Counted from the first letter of the stretch, positions 55,101-63,474 are shown. The stretch: 64,000 nucleotides of DNA from Opitutaceae bacterium (GCA_016711225.1 JADJTK010000052.1:496001-560000); one strand, 5' to 3'. The notes: generated by a model from the letters alone, not told the origin. Numbers and translations: made by a program.

Positions 55101-56276
55101 ACCCAGCTGGAGGCGCTGCTGGAGAAGGAGCGCGCCGGGCTGGCCGCCGAACGCGAGCAGCTCTTCAAGCAGATCGAGGAGGAGCGCCAGCTTGTGGAGC
55201 AGGAACGCGGCGACCTCCAGACCGCCCAGAACAAGCACCGCAGCGAGACCATCAAGGTCGAGAGCCTGCGGCGCTCCCTCACCGAGCAGCAGGGCACGCT
55301 CGAGCAGCAGGCGACGATGATGCGCCGCCAGCGCGAGGAACTTTCCCAACTCGACTCCTCGCTGGCCGACCAGCGCGCCGAGCTTGAGCAGCAGTCCGCG
55401 GAGCTCACCGCCCGCACCGCCGCGCTCGACCGCGAGCGCGCCGAGCTCGGCACCGGCCGGCAGGCCACCGGCGACGTCGCCGCGCGTCGGGTACAAGTGG
55501 AGCGCGAGACCGCCGCCCTCAAAGCGGAGAAGGACAAGCTGGCTCGCCAGGCCCGCGATCTGGAGGAAGAGAAGGCCCAGCTTGCCGCCAGCGAGGCCGA
55601 CCTGCGCGCCGCGCTCGCCGCCGAGCAGAAGGCCGCCGCCGCCGCCCGGGCCGAGTTGGAGGCCGTCCGCAAGGCCGCACCCGTGGCCAAGGCCGGCGCC
55701 TCCGACGCCGAGCTCAAGCAGCTCGAGGAGCAGCGCAAGCAGCTCAAGGCCCAAGAGGCCCGCATGCGCGAGGAACAGAGCGTGTTCGAGGACGAGCAGC
55801 GCAAGCACAGGGAGAATACCAGCCAGCTCGAGCGCGAGCGCCAGGAGCTCATGCAGGACATCGAGTCTTGGCAGATCCAGGAGGCCAATCTCAAGGGCTA
55901 CGAGGAACGCCTGCGCAAGCAGCAGACCCAGCTGGAGGCCGACAAGGTGACGCTGCAGAAGCGCTCCGCGGCCGCCCCGGCCGCCGCCGCCGTAGGCGAA
56001 GAGAAGGTGCGTTCGGGTTGGGACCAGCTCAACAAGGCCACCGCCGCCCTCGAGTCCGAGCGTAAGAATTTCGAAAGCGAGCTGCTCGCCCTGCAGGAGC
56101 AGGAGCGCATGCTCAAGCAGCAGGAGGACCGGATCCGCGCCCTGGCCGCCAAGCTCGAGGTCGACCAGAAGAAGTTCCAGGACATGCTGGCCCAGTTGGC
56201 CGACGGCGAGGCTGCCACGGCCCACCCCGGCGAGCAGAAGAGCGTGAAGGGCATCTTCAAGTTCGGGAAGAAGTGA
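52152..56276 (+). CDS. Giant coiled-coil protein with N-terminal pseudo-receiver domain (AglZ/FrzS-like architecture)
   Basis: 1374 residues; the only credible start is TTG 52152, as no ATG or GTG lies upstream in frame. Residues 3-120 have the receiver fold (KKILIAHSNPKAKRTLTLLL to FKAIAERACSLL). The acidic pair after strand 1 is missing (AHSN), the phosphoacceptor is Glu (LALIEQVL), and the usual Lys near the end is Gln (VFNQPED). A Gly/Ala linker leads to about 1200 residues of nearly unbroken Glu/Lys/Gln/Ala-rich heptads, and the tail KGIFKFGKK is basic. This order and length match Myxococcus AglZ and resemble FrzS, which organise cell polarity and motility. Sequence similarity in coiled coils is weak evidence, so function is inference. 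Confidence 0.85.
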   Translation: MTKKILIAHSNPKAKRTLTLLLADAGFDIRTAAKASEAVDLAKHELFDLALIEQVLRVGDSDMLAVIRSEQPLLPVFLCAKDLALPAIIQAIRLGVADVFNQPEDFKAIAERACSLLRPGEAFTGGEALGEIDTLPAGAPAVAGKAGAKAPPAAAAGDSGVVAQQLAALKQELVKLSKQQSELAVETENLRAEREALQSEVETLQQTRGQASKLEADTATARAQLQKMQAEAKEAQKQIAALESAKVEVEQERAVLAKQQSDFARNRGKLDQDTAAVQRAKNLETELTAEKAALEQRAIDVEERLHQAESELATAKQVEARLASDRQEVAALKAAAEKANAEAARLKSELAVKLERQKQLDAVADDLAKREQALTEERSQLSDLQAQAEQALAERAQVEKARAELATAAARLKEQETSLASNTKGFEEKRRQLAAERQQIEDERVQLDEQREGVHLTENTLAEKEKALRAERTELDLKLTRLERLKARETELDRREKQLTASAEAVASEQADLENARREVAGLREEQAQVRDHTAKLERDTAALAAKQKDYARLQGQLEGERQGLARQQDVLKIQLAQVQAQESEQADQAAALAADQAAVEQQTKFLEQSKAALAKRETELVASVAKYETDKAALAKEKSELAGERELVEGEIAKLEELQLLKQQLEKASEALSQREDKLKSAEDRLAQEQARFGEIKNADAKLKQDKSALAMREAELTDREAKLAEEMALVAQAKRKLEELQTQEKALRENEARIAEDSKKLSQRSSQLSASEAAHEAAAAQLKEGRAKLAQEQAAAKAAAEKANTEAAEVAARKAKLVEQQKEFEQSNAKLAADRSKLAAEAAELEAAKGEQQQWESELDAEAKRVAAEAQKYAEVEQGRRELDQARAQHEAELAAAKTALDKERAAAREEASRIQSQGADLEAQAAELKAEEQRLAGLQDEAARVRQEAEQLVAQQVAIDERTARLKTFEASARNEKSRITQLEALLEKERAGLAAEREQLFKQIEEERQLVEQERGDLQTAQNKHRSETIKVESLRRSLTEQQGTLEQQATMMRRQREELSQLDSSLADQRAELEQQSAELTARTAALDRERAELGTGRQATGDVAARRVQVERETAALKAEKDKLARQARDLEEEKAQLAASEADLRAALAAEQKAAAAARAELEAVRKAAPVAKAGASDAELKQLEEQRKQLKAQEARMREEQSVFEDEQRKHRENTSQLERERQELMQDIESWQIQEANLKGYEERLRKQQTQLEADKVTLQKRSAAAPAAAAVGEEKVRSGWDQLNKATAALESERKNFESELLALQEQERMLKQQEDRIRALAAKLEVDQKKFQDMLAQLADGEAATAHPGEQKSVKGIFKFGKK

Positions 56277-56390
56277 TCGGATACAACTTCCGGTAATGCG
56301 ACGGCGGGCCTCGGGCCCGCCGCGCTTGTTTCCGGAGCCGGCGAGCCGACCCGGTTTGTCAACGGCCGCCGCCCCGCTTCCTTGCCGGCG

Positions 56391-58502
56391 ATGACTCCGC
56401 CGCCCGCTCCCCGCAACTCTCTGGCCGAGACGGCCTCTCCGTATCTGCAGCAACATGCCGCCAATCCGGTCGCCTGGCTGCCGTGGGGCGAGGAGGCCTT
56501 CGCCCGGGCGCGGGCCGAGCAGAAGCCGGTCTTCCTCTCGATCGGCTATTCGACCTGCCACTGGTGCCATGTGATGGCGCACGAGTCGTTCGAGGACCCC
56601 GCGATCGCGGCGCTGCTCAACACCCATTTCGTGCCCGTGAAGGTGGACCGCGAGGAGCGGCCGGATGTGGACCGCCTCCATATGGCCTACGTGCAGGCCG
56701 TGACCGGGCAGGGCGGCTGGCCGTTGAGCGTGTGGCTCACGCCGGAGTTGGAGCCGTTCTACGGCGGCACCTATTTTCCTCCGGCCGACCGCTGGGGCCG
56801 GCCGGGGTTCGCCACAGTGCTGGAGCAGATCGCCGCGGCGTGGGCCGGGCGGCGGGAGGACGTGTGCCGGGAGGGGGCGAGGGTGCTGGAGGCGCTGCGG
56901 GCGCCGCGGCCGACCGGGGCCTCGCAGGAGGGATCGCACGACGCCGCAGCGGCGATCGGGCGCTGTCTCGAATCTCTGGAGGACCAGTTCGACCCGGAGC
57001 ACGGCGGCTTCGGCTCGGCCCCGAAGTTTCCGCGGCCGGTGGGCCTCAACCTGGTGTTCCGGGCGCTGGCGGGTTGCACCGGCGACGAGGCGGCAGGATG
57101 GCGGCAAGTTGTGGAGACGACCCTGGGAGCGATGGCCGCCGGCGGCGTGTACGATCATCTTGGGGGAGGCTTCCACCGCTACTCTGTCGACACGGGCTGG
57201 CGGGTGCCGCATTTCGAAAAGATGCTCTACGATCAGGCTCAGCTGGTCGTGGCCTACCTCGAAGGCTGGCAGGCCACAGGGCGGGAACGGTTCGCCACCG
57301 TCGCCCGCGAGACGCTCGCGTATCTGGAACGCGATTTGGCCGGTCCGGAGGGCGGATACTGCGCGGCGGAGGACGCCGATTCGGCGCGGCCGGAGCATCC
57401 GGCGGAGCACGCCGAGGGCGCCTTCTACGTCTGGACACAGGCGGAGGTGGAGACGGTGTGCGGGGCGGACGCCGGGCTGGTCTGCGCGCATTTCGGCATC
57501 GAACCGGGGGGCAACGCCCCGGCGGGCACCGACCCGCAGGGGGAACTGGACGGGCGGAATGTGCTCTACGTTGCCGCCTCGGGCCGGCCCGCAGCGGAGG
57601 CTGAGCGGCTGGAGGGGGCGAGGGCAGAGCTCTATGCCGCGCGGGCGCTGCGACCACGGCCGGGGCGTGACGATAAGATCGTGACGGCGTGGAACGGCCT
57701 GGCGCTCTCGGCGCTGGCCCGGGCGGCGCAGGTGCTCGACGAGCCCCGCTGGTTGGAGCGGGCGCGCCGCACTGCGACCTATCTGCGCACCGCCCTGGTG
57801 GAGCCGAAGACGGGCCGGCTCTGGCGCAGCCGTTGCGGCGGCCGGGCGGAGGTAGCGGGCTTCGCGGAGGACTACGCCTGCTTGATCGCGGGGCTGCTCG
57901 ATTTCTACGAAGCGGGCGGCGGGGCGGAGTGGCTGCGCTGGGCGGCGGAGCTGCAGGAGCAGATGGATGCGCTTTTCCGTGACCCGGCCGATGGCGGGTA
58001 TTACGGCAGCGCCGCCGGCGACGCATCGATCCTGGTGCGCATGAAGGAGAGTTACGACGGGGCGGAGCCGGCGGCCGGCTCGGTGGCCGCGCTCAATCTG
58101 CTGCGGCTGGCCGCGTTGCTGGGACGGGAGGACTGGCGTCGCCAGGCAGAGGAGACGATCGCCAGCCTGCGGCCGCAGTGGTCGGTGGGGCCGCACGCCC
58201 TGCCGCAGTTGTTGGTGGCGGTGGATTTTAGCCGGGAACCGGTCCAGCAATGGGTCTTCGCCGGCCGCTCCGACGACCCGGCGCTGCGGGCGCTGGTGCG
58301 GGAGTCCCATCGGCGGCTGGAGCGACCGCGGGTGATTCTCTGGGCGGATGGCGACGCCGGGCAGGAGTGGCTCGTGCGTCAGCGCCCGGAGTTGACCGCG
58401 ATGGTGACGGTGGGTGGGCGGCCGGCGCTGTATCTGTGCCGCGAGGCGACCTGCCTGCCCCCGATCACTGAGGTGGCAGAGGTGGCACGGGTATTGGGAT
58501 GA
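56391..58502 (+). CDS. DUF255 thioredoxin-domain protein (YyaL/SSP411-like)
   Basis: 703 residues from ATG 56391. The start NSLAETASPYLQQHAANPVAW and the CxxC at Cys56-Cys59 (STCHWCHVM) identify the thioredoxin-like DUF255 domain. QGGWPLSVWLTPELEPFYGGTYFPP follows, and the C-terminal half is an alpha/alpha-barrel (DDKIVTAWNGLALSALA, FAEDYACLIAGLLD) like glycoside-processing enzymes. The family is widespread from bacteria to mammals (spermatogenesis-associated protein 20), with no proven reaction. It follows the coiled-coil gene in the same direction, 114 bp on. Confidence 0.92.
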   Translation: MTPPPAPRNSLAETASPYLQQHAANPVAWLPWGEEAFARARAEQKPVFLSIGYSTCHWCHVMAHESFEDPAIAALLNTHFVPVKVDREERPDVDRLHMAYVQAVTGQGGWPLSVWLTPELEPFYGGTYFPPADRWGRPGFATVLEQIAAAWAGRREDVCREGARVLEALRAPRPTGASQEGSHDAAAAIGRCLESLEDQFDPEHGGFGSAPKFPRPVGLNLVFRALAGCTGDEAAGWRQVVETTLGAMAAGGVYDHLGGGFHRYSVDTGWRVPHFEKMLYDQAQLVVAYLEGWQATGRERFATVARETLAYLERDLAGPEGGYCAAEDADSARPEHPAEHAEGAFYVWTQAEVETVCGADAGLVCAHFGIEPGGNAPAGTDPQGELDGRNVLYVAASGRPAAEAERLEGARAELYAARALRPRPGRDDKIVTAWNGLALSALARAAQVLDEPRWLERARRTATYLRTALVEPKTGRLWRSRCGGRAEVAGFAEDYACLIAGLLDFYEAGGGAEWLRWAAELQEQMDALFRDPADGGYYGSAAGDASILVRMKESYDGAEPAAGSVAALNLLRLAALLGREDWRRQAEETIASLRPQWSVGPHALPQLLVAVDFSREPVQQWVFAGRSDDPALRALVRESHRRLERPRVILWADGDAGQEWLVRQRPELTAMVTVGGRPALYLCREATCLPPITEVAEVARVLG

Positions 58503-58565
58503 AGCCAAGACCGGAAGACGACAGAAGGGATTGCCTGCGGCGGACAGGGCGGCGATATCCCTCGG

Positions 58566-58772
58566 ATGGCCAACGAAGACAGCGATCGGCTTGGGATGCT
58601 CGAAACCCGCTATGCGTTTCTGGAGAGACACGTGGCGGAGCAGGACCGGGCCATGCTGGAGATGGCCAAGCGCATCGACCAGATGGAGGCACGGTTGAAG
58701 CAGTTGCACGGGCGGGTGGAGCGGGGCAGCGAGGGGCCGACCATCCCCGACGAGCGGCCGCCGCATTACTGA
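58566..58772 (+). CDS. slyX: SlyX family protein
   Basis: 68 residues. The short coiled coil (MLETRYAFLERHVAEQDRAM to QMEARLKQLHGRV) and the hallmark ending DERPPHY identify SlyX, a small cytoplasmic protein of unknown role. It lies 63 bp after the DUF255 gene. Confidence 0.85.
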   Translation: MANEDSDRLGMLETRYAFLERHVAEQDRAMLEMAKRIDQMEARLKQLHGRVERGSEGPTIPDERPPHY

Positions 58773-59209
58773 CTTCGTGTCTCGCTCGCGAGGAGACGAA
58801 GGCCACGGGGGCGTGGCAGCCCACTGGCAGGAAATGGGCGCATCCTCTCGAAAGCGACTTGGAGTGAGCCGCTAGGCTAGTGGCTGTCCGCGAGCGAGGC
58901 TTCGCTGGAGGGCTAGGCTCTGCCCGAGCCGGTTCGGCCCCGGGGGCGGCTCACCGGGAGACTCGCTCTGGGCAGGGTTGTGGTGGGCGGGGGTTTGCAC
59001 CCGTCCCTCCGATTGTGGGAGACCGGCAGTACGCGAAGGCTGACGGCTAAACCGGCACTAAACACGGCTTGCCGGGAGGCGCGCCCTCCAGAACAGCGTG
59101 CGGCCATCGATGGCGCTCCGAGCGCGTATCGCCGTCAGAGATCGTGTGAAATGGCCGGGCGAGCGGTTGCGGCTCGCCACGTCGGGGCCGACTTCCACAC
59201 TGCCCCCCA
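58773..59209. other. Intergenic region after slyX
   Basis: 437 bp with no supported gene. It is very GC-rich and contains several short hairpins, for example around CTCGCGAG at about 58789 and GGAGGCGCGCCCTCC near 59074-59090. Sequence partly resembles 43890-43990 (CGAGGCTTCGC-type segments). No known RNA motif was recognised. Confidence 0.4.
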
Positions 59210-59905
59210 ATGAGCCCAGTGCCCGAGTTGTCCATTGTCGTGCCGTTTTTCAACGAAGAGGAAAACGTGGTGTCCGTGCTGGACGAGATCCGGCGCGCGC
59301 AGCCGGCGGCCGAGGTGATCGCGGTGGACGACGGCAGCGGCGACGCCACCTGGGAGCGGATCGGCACGGTGGCCGGCGTGCGAGGGGTGCGGTTGCCGCG
59401 CAACATGGGCCAGAGCGCGGCGATGTATCGAGGCATCATGGCGGCCACGGGCGCGGTGATCGGCACGATGGACGGCGATGGACAGACCGATCCCGCCGAC
59501 TACGCCGCGATGGTGGCGGCGCTGCGTCGCGACGGCGTGGATGTCGTGATCGGCTTCCGGGCGACGCGCGAGGACACCTGGAGCAAGCGGGTGGCTTCGA
59601 AGGCGGCCAACGCGATCCGCAAGGCGGTGCTGCATGACGGGGCGCGCGATACGGGTTGCCCGATGAAGATTTTCCGCCGCGAGGCGAGAGTGGCCCTGGT
59701 GGCGTTCAACGGCATGCATCGCTTCATGCCCGCGCTCTTCCGCGGCGCAGGTTTTACGGTGGAGCAGATGCCGGTGCGCCACCGCCAACGCCAGAAGGGG
59801 GTTTCGAAATACACCAATTGGGGGCGGGCGTTGCGCGGGTTGTATGATTTATTCGGCGTGCGCTGGCTGCTCAAGCGTCGCGTGGTGTTTCGCGAGGAGG
59901 GCTGA
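59210..59905 (+). CDS. Family 2 glycosyltransferase (dolichol-phosphate mannosyltransferase-like)
   Basis: 231 residues. The GT-A fold opens with LSIVVPFFNEEENV. AVDDGSGDATWERI carries the first conserved Asp, GTMDGDGQTDP the DxD-like motif, and the later CPMKIFRREA and QRQKGVSKYTNW fit polyprenyl-phosphate sugar transferases of the DPM1/ArnC group. There are no C-terminal membrane segments, so it is likely a peripheral enzyme. It would transfer a sugar to a lipid carrier or lipid A precursor; the donor is unknown. Confidence 0.9.
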   Translation: MSPVPELSIVVPFFNEEENVVSVLDEIRRAQPAAEVIAVDDGSGDATWERIGTVAGVRGVRLPRNMGQSAAMYRGIMAATGAVIGTMDGDGQTDPADYAAMVAALRRDGVDVVIGFRATREDTWSKRVASKAANAIRKAVLHDGARDTGCPMKIFRREARVALVAFNGMHRFMPALFRGAGFTVEQMPVRHRQRQKGVSKYTNWGRALRGLYDLFGVRWLLKRRVVFREEG

Positions 59906-59928
59906 GGCGGAACCATTCAATCAAACCG

Positions 59929-60051
59929 TAGGGGCGTCGCTTGCCGACGCCTGTTGGGCTCGGTGTATCCCGGCAGCCGGTGAAGAACGCGGGGCGTCGC
60001 GTGGCGTGCTTCGCAACGAAGCACGTTGGGCGTCGGCAAGCGACGCCCCTA
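59929..60051. repeat. REPIN-like cluster, family B
   Basis: The 23 bp at 59929-59951 (beginning TAGGGGCGTCGCTTGCCG) are exactly inverted at 60029-60051. Each copy is itself a hairpin (GGCGTCG/CGACGCC). Between them lies another hairpin with 9-bp arms CGTGCTTCG (60005-60013) and CGAAGCACG (60017-60025). Confidence 0.78.
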
Positions 60052-60136
60052 GGCATGATCACGACTGCGCCGGCGGGCGTACCTTTTCGCGAGCCTGCAC
60101 TTGCGCCCGGTGTGTCCGGCAGTCCACGATCCGGGC

Positions 60137-60601
60137 ATGAGCATGCTTCGCGCGTTTCTCCCCAAGGGTCTGTTGGTTCTGTTGGCTGGGCTGTCGCTGG
60201 TCGGTTGTACCTCGGTCCAGAAGGCCGGCATCGTGGTGAGCGTGGTGAAGGTCGCTGCCACCGAGGTGGCGTTGACCGACCGTAAGGTGGTGCTGCAACT
60301 GCGCCTGCAAAACGAGAACCTCATGGCCATCGCCCTCGCGAGCACGGTGCACAAGGTCTATTTCAACGGGATCTATTTCGGCGAGGCTGTGGGCCGCAAA
60401 CCCGTGGCGTTGATGGAGCGTGGCGATGTGCCCTACGAGGTCACGCTGACGCTCGCGGACGCGGCGCAGGCGGCCCGGCTGCGCGAGGTGCTGCAGAGCG
60501 GGGTGGTCAACTACCGTCTGGAGACCCGGATGCTGTGCGATGCCGGCGGCGAGGACTTGTATCTGGTGTCCAAAGATAGCGGGCAGCTGCCGTCGCGCTG
60601 A
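60137..60601 (+). CDS. LEA-type lipoprotein
   Basis: 154 residues from ATG 60137. The signal peptide ends in a lipobox (LLAGLSLVGC), so the mature protein is lipid-anchored at the Cys. The rest reads as a small beta-sandwich (LTDRKVVLQLRLQNENLMAIALAS, NGIYFGEAVGRKPV), typical of LEA_2/Water-Stress-type domains found as lipoproteins in Gram-negative bacteria. Function is not known. Confidence 0.75.
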   Translation: MSMLRAFLPKGLLVLLAGLSLVGCTSVQKAGIVVSVVKVAATEVALTDRKVVLQLRLQNENLMAIALASTVHKVYFNGIYFGEAVGRKPVALMERGDVPYEVTLTLADAAQAARLREVLQSGVVNYRLETRMLCDAGGEDLYLVSKDSGQLPSR

Positions 60602-60644
60602 GCCGCGGTGCCCCTCCTCGGGGGGGGCGTCACCATTTCCGCCG

Positions 60645-61652
60645 ATGTTGCTCACCTGTCAGTCCGGTTTCGAGGAACTCTTGCGTGCCGAAACCACGGC
60701 CCGTGGGCTGGGAGCGGTGCTGGCCAGCGGCGCCGGTTGGCTGCAGCTGGAGGCGAAGCTGGGCATGGAGTTGCCGGAGCTTTGTTTTGCCCAACGGGCT
60801 CTGCTGGAGCCGGTCGAGATCGCTGGGCCGAGTGTGAACGCCATCGCCGGGCAGCTGTGCGAGTGGTTCGCCGCCTCGCTGCGTGGCGAGAAGATCGAGG
60901 GGGCGTGGCCGATCGTGTGGCAGGCGCCGATCGAGATCCCGGGGCTGGGCCGTCGGCTTGGGGCGGTGGAGGACGAGTTTGCTGTATTGCTGAAGAAGCG
61001 GCTCTCGCGGGTGGCCAAACTGGCGACGCCGTCATTGCCGCGTGGTACCGGACCGGCGCGCGGGCTGTTTGTTTTTGCGACGGACTTTGGGCGCATTTTC
61101 GCCACCCGCTCGGTTTGGCTGGGCGGGCAGCGGCGCATGGCCGACGATTCGGCGGCGCCTTCGCGTTCCTACCTCAAAACGGAGGAGGCGTTTGCGATCC
61201 TTGGACGTGAACCTGCGCCAGGCGAGACCGTGGCCGATCTCGGGGCGGCGCCGGGCGGCTGGAGCTACAGCGCTGCCAAGCGTGGCGCGCGGGTGGTGGC
61301 GGTGGACAACGGCCCGCTAAAGGGTGGGGCGCTGGACAATCCGCTCATCGAGCACCGCATGGAGGACGCGTTCCCGTTTCGCCCAGCCGAGGGGCAGCGG
61401 TACGATTGGATGTTTTGCGACATGGTTGAGGACCCGCGCCGGGTGTTGGAGTTGGTGGTCCGTTGGACGCGGGGCCGCTGGTGTCGGCATTTTGTGGTCA
61501 ACTTGAAGTTCGGCCATACCGACGCCCTCGCCCTGCTGGACACCCTGTTGTACTCCAGCGAGAGCCCGCTGCGCGATTGTGCGCAGGCGCATGTGCGGCA
61601 CCTGTTCCATGATCGTGAGGAGTTCACCCTGGTGGGGTCCTTGGCGGAATGA
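60645..61652 (+). CDS. rlmM: RlmM-like 23S rRNA 2'-O-methyltransferase
   Basis: 335 residues from ATG 60645. An N-terminal THUMP-like region (LLTCQSGFEELLRAE) precedes the FtsJ-type methyltransferase core: DLGAAPGGWSYSAAKRGARV for SAM binding, AVDNGPLKG, the catalytic Asp in WMFCDMVEDP and the later FVVNLKFGH Lys. This order matches RlmM, which methylates ribose of C2498 in E. coli 23S rRNA. It follows the LEA lipoprotein by 43 bp. Confidence 0.88.
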   Translation: MLLTCQSGFEELLRAETTARGLGAVLASGAGWLQLEAKLGMELPELCFAQRALLEPVEIAGPSVNAIAGQLCEWFAASLRGEKIEGAWPIVWQAPIEIPGLGRRLGAVEDEFAVLLKKRLSRVAKLATPSLPRGTGPARGLFVFATDFGRIFATRSVWLGGQRRMADDSAAPSRSYLKTEEAFAILGREPAPGETVADLGAAPGGWSYSAAKRGARVVAVDNGPLKGGALDNPLIEHRMEDAFPFRPAEGQRYDWMFCDMVEDPRRVLELVVRWTRGRWCRHFVVNLKFGHTDALALLDTLLYSSESPLRDCAQAHVRHLFHDREEFTLVGSLAE

Positions 61653-61819
61653 GGCGAGCAGGAGCGATTCGCGGGAAGGTCGTTGACAGGAGGGCGCTGG
61701 ATTAGGTGAATGCGAGGTCCACGCCGGGTTAAGTAGTGGTTCTGATGCTGCGTTTGTATCGTCTGTGCTGTTCCTCGGCATCGTCCCTGCTTCCGGTGAG
61801 GTTCCGACCAACCAGTACC

Positions 61820-61951
61820 ATGAAGTCCGTCCAAACCGCCCTCCTCGTCTACGCACTCGGCACTGCAATCTCCTTTGCAGTCGCGGGTCTCATCATGGCC
61901 ATCGGCCGTGCGATCCGCTTCGCGGAGCAGCGCTCGGCTGGCAAGGACTGA
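61820..61951 (+). CDS. 43-residue membrane peptide, possible OadG-like gamma subunit
   Basis: 43 residues from ATG 61820. One membrane helix (TALLVYALGTAISFAVAGLIMAIG) is followed by a short charged tail (RFAEQRSAGKD). It ends 37 bp before the gene for the decarboxylase beta subunit. Gamma subunits of sodium-pumping decarboxylases are small single-span proteins, usually 80 residues or more with a Pro/Ala-rich tail, so this would be a minimal version. Identification rests on position and shape only. Confidence 0.6.
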   Translation: MKSVQTALLVYALGTAISFAVAGLIMAIGRAIRFAEQRSAGKD

Positions 61952-61988
61952 CCGCCTCCTTCTCTAGCCAATTCTACAAGGAGGCTTT

Positions 61989-63278
61989 GTGCCTAATCTA
62001 CTGGATCTTTTTCAAGGTCTCGGCTCCCTCGCGCAGTCCGAACCGACCATTCTATTGTCCCGTATCGGCCTCATGCTGCTTGGCATGGTGCTGGTGTATC
62101 TCGGCAAAAAGGGCGTGCTGGAGCCGTTGCTGATGATCCCCATGGGTATGGGCATGGCCGCGGTCAATGCCGGCGTGCTCTTCCTCGATCCGAGCACGGC
62201 GGGCCATATCGTCGGCGGCTCGGCGCCGCTGGTCGACGCGGCCGCCCAGCAGTCGATCGTGAGTCAGGCGGCAGCCGGCCAGATGCCGGGGACGCTCTTC
62301 ATGGCCCCGTTGGTGGAGAGGACCGACAACCTGATGACCATCCTGCAGATCGATTTCCTGCAGCCGATCTACACTTTCGCTTTCTCCAACGGCCTGATCG
62401 CCTGCTTCGTCTTCATGGGAATCGGGGTTCTGTTGGACGTGGGCTACGTACTTGCCCGTCCGTTCGAGAGCATGTTCCTCGCGCTCGCGGCCGAACTCGG
62501 CACGATCGCGACCTTCCCGATCGCGGTCATGTGGTTTGGGCTTTCTCCGAAGGAGGCCGCCTCGGTGGCGATGGTCGGCTGCGCGGACGGACCGATGGTG
62601 CTCTTCACCTCTCTGACCTTGGCCAAGCACCTCTTCGTGCCGATCACTGTGGTGGCTTATCTCTATCTCGGCCTGACCTACGGTGGGTATCCCTATCTCA
62701 TTCGTGCGCTTGTGCCGAAGAAGCTGCGGATGATTCCGATGCGCCCGAGCAGGAAACCGCCGATCGGCAGCGGGGCCAAGCTGACCTTCGCGGTGGTCGC
62801 CTGCACGGTGCTCTGCCTGCTCTTCCCGGTGGCGGCGCCGCTCTTCCTCTCGCTCTTCCTCGGTGTGGCGGTGCGCGAGGCCGGACTGAAGGATATTGAG
62901 AGCTTTATCGGCGGACCGCTGCTGTACGGCTCCACCTTCTTCCTTGGGTTGCTTTTGGGCGTGCTCTGCGAAGCCAATACCATTCTCAACCCCGTCGTGC
63001 TTAAGCTTCTGGTGCTTGGGATTCTGGCCCTGCTCTTGTCCGGGATCGGAGGCCTGATGGGCGGTTACGTGATGTATTTCCTCAGCGGCCGTAACTACAA
63101 TCCGGTGATCGGCATCGCCGGAGTGAGCTGCGTGCCCTCGACGGCGAAGGTGGCCCAGAAGGTGGTCGCCGCCGATGCCCCTGGCGTGATCATCATGCCC
63201 CAGGCGCTTGGAGCGAACATCTGCGGTGTGATCACCAGTGCCATCCTCTGCGGCATCTATGTGACGCTGTTGAAGTAG
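61989..63278 (+). CDS. oadB: Sodium-translocating decarboxylase beta subunit (OadB family)
   Basis: 429 residues; GTG 61989 is chosen because AAGGAGG (61978-61984) stands 4 nt before it. It has about ten membrane segments, and the family blocks are present: LMIPMGMGMAAVNAG, FMGIGVLLDVGYVLARP, VAMVGCADGPMVLF with the functional Asp, and GRNYNPVIGIAGVSCVPSTAKVAQ. In known pumps the beta subunit decarboxylates carboxybiotin and exports Na+ with alpha (carboxyltransferase) and gamma subunits. No alpha or biotin-carrier gene lies in the window. A terminator follows at 63298. Confidence 0.95.
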   Translation: MPNLLDLFQGLGSLAQSEPTILLSRIGLMLLGMVLVYLGKKGVLEPLLMIPMGMGMAAVNAGVLFLDPSTAGHIVGGSAPLVDAAAQQSIVSQAAAGQMPGTLFMAPLVERTDNLMTILQIDFLQPIYTFAFSNGLIACFVFMGIGVLLDVGYVLARPFESMFLALAAELGTIATFPIAVMWFGLSPKEAASVAMVGCADGPMVLFTSLTLAKHLFVPITVVAYLYLGLTYGGYPYLIRALVPKKLRMIPMRPSRKPPIGSGAKLTFAVVACTVLCLLFPVAAPLFLSLFLGVAVREAGLKDIESFIGGPLLYGSTFFLGLLLGVLCEANTILNPVVLKLLVLGILALLLSGIGGLMGGYVMYFLSGRNYNPVIGIAGVSCVPSTAKVAQKVVAADAPGVIIMPQALGANICGVITSAILCGIYVTLLK

Positions 63279-63297
63279 ACCGCTCGGCTCACTTGTC

Positions 63298-63327
63298 AGC
63301 CCCGCCTCTTCGGAGGCGGGGCTTTTT
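63298..63327 (+). terminator. Terminator of oadB
   Basis: An 11-bp perfect stem (AGCCCCGCCTC at 63298-63308, GAGGCGGGGCT at 63313-63323) with a TTCG loop runs into a T tract. Confidence 0.96.
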
Positions 63328-63449
63328 GCTATACGGAAGCGGCGGGAATCGCCCGATTTGCCCCGCAAAGCGCAGTGCGGGCAGACAGAACCGGGGAACC
63401 CGCAGGCCGGGTGATATCGGGATGGAACTGGCGCGCCCCGCACCTCGGA

Positions 63450-63474
63450 TGGCGGGCGTAAAGCCCGCCCCACC
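63450..63474. repeat. REP-like element, family A, third exact copy
   Basis: Identical over 25 bp to 4680-4704, including the CGGA immediately before it, with the GCGGGC/GCCCGC hairpin core. Confidence 0.8.

Noticed and set aside
51996..58766. Open frame of 2256 codons on the minus strand across the coiled-coil and DUF255 genes
   Set aside because: It is the antisense of two well-supported genes. GC-rich third positions and the Lys/Glu/Ala/Gln codons of the coiled coil leave no stops on that strand, and its Leu/Gly-rich product shows no domain.
58773..59209. Possible structured RNA after slyX
   Set aside because: Only short GC-rich hairpins, which are expected at this base composition; no known motif.
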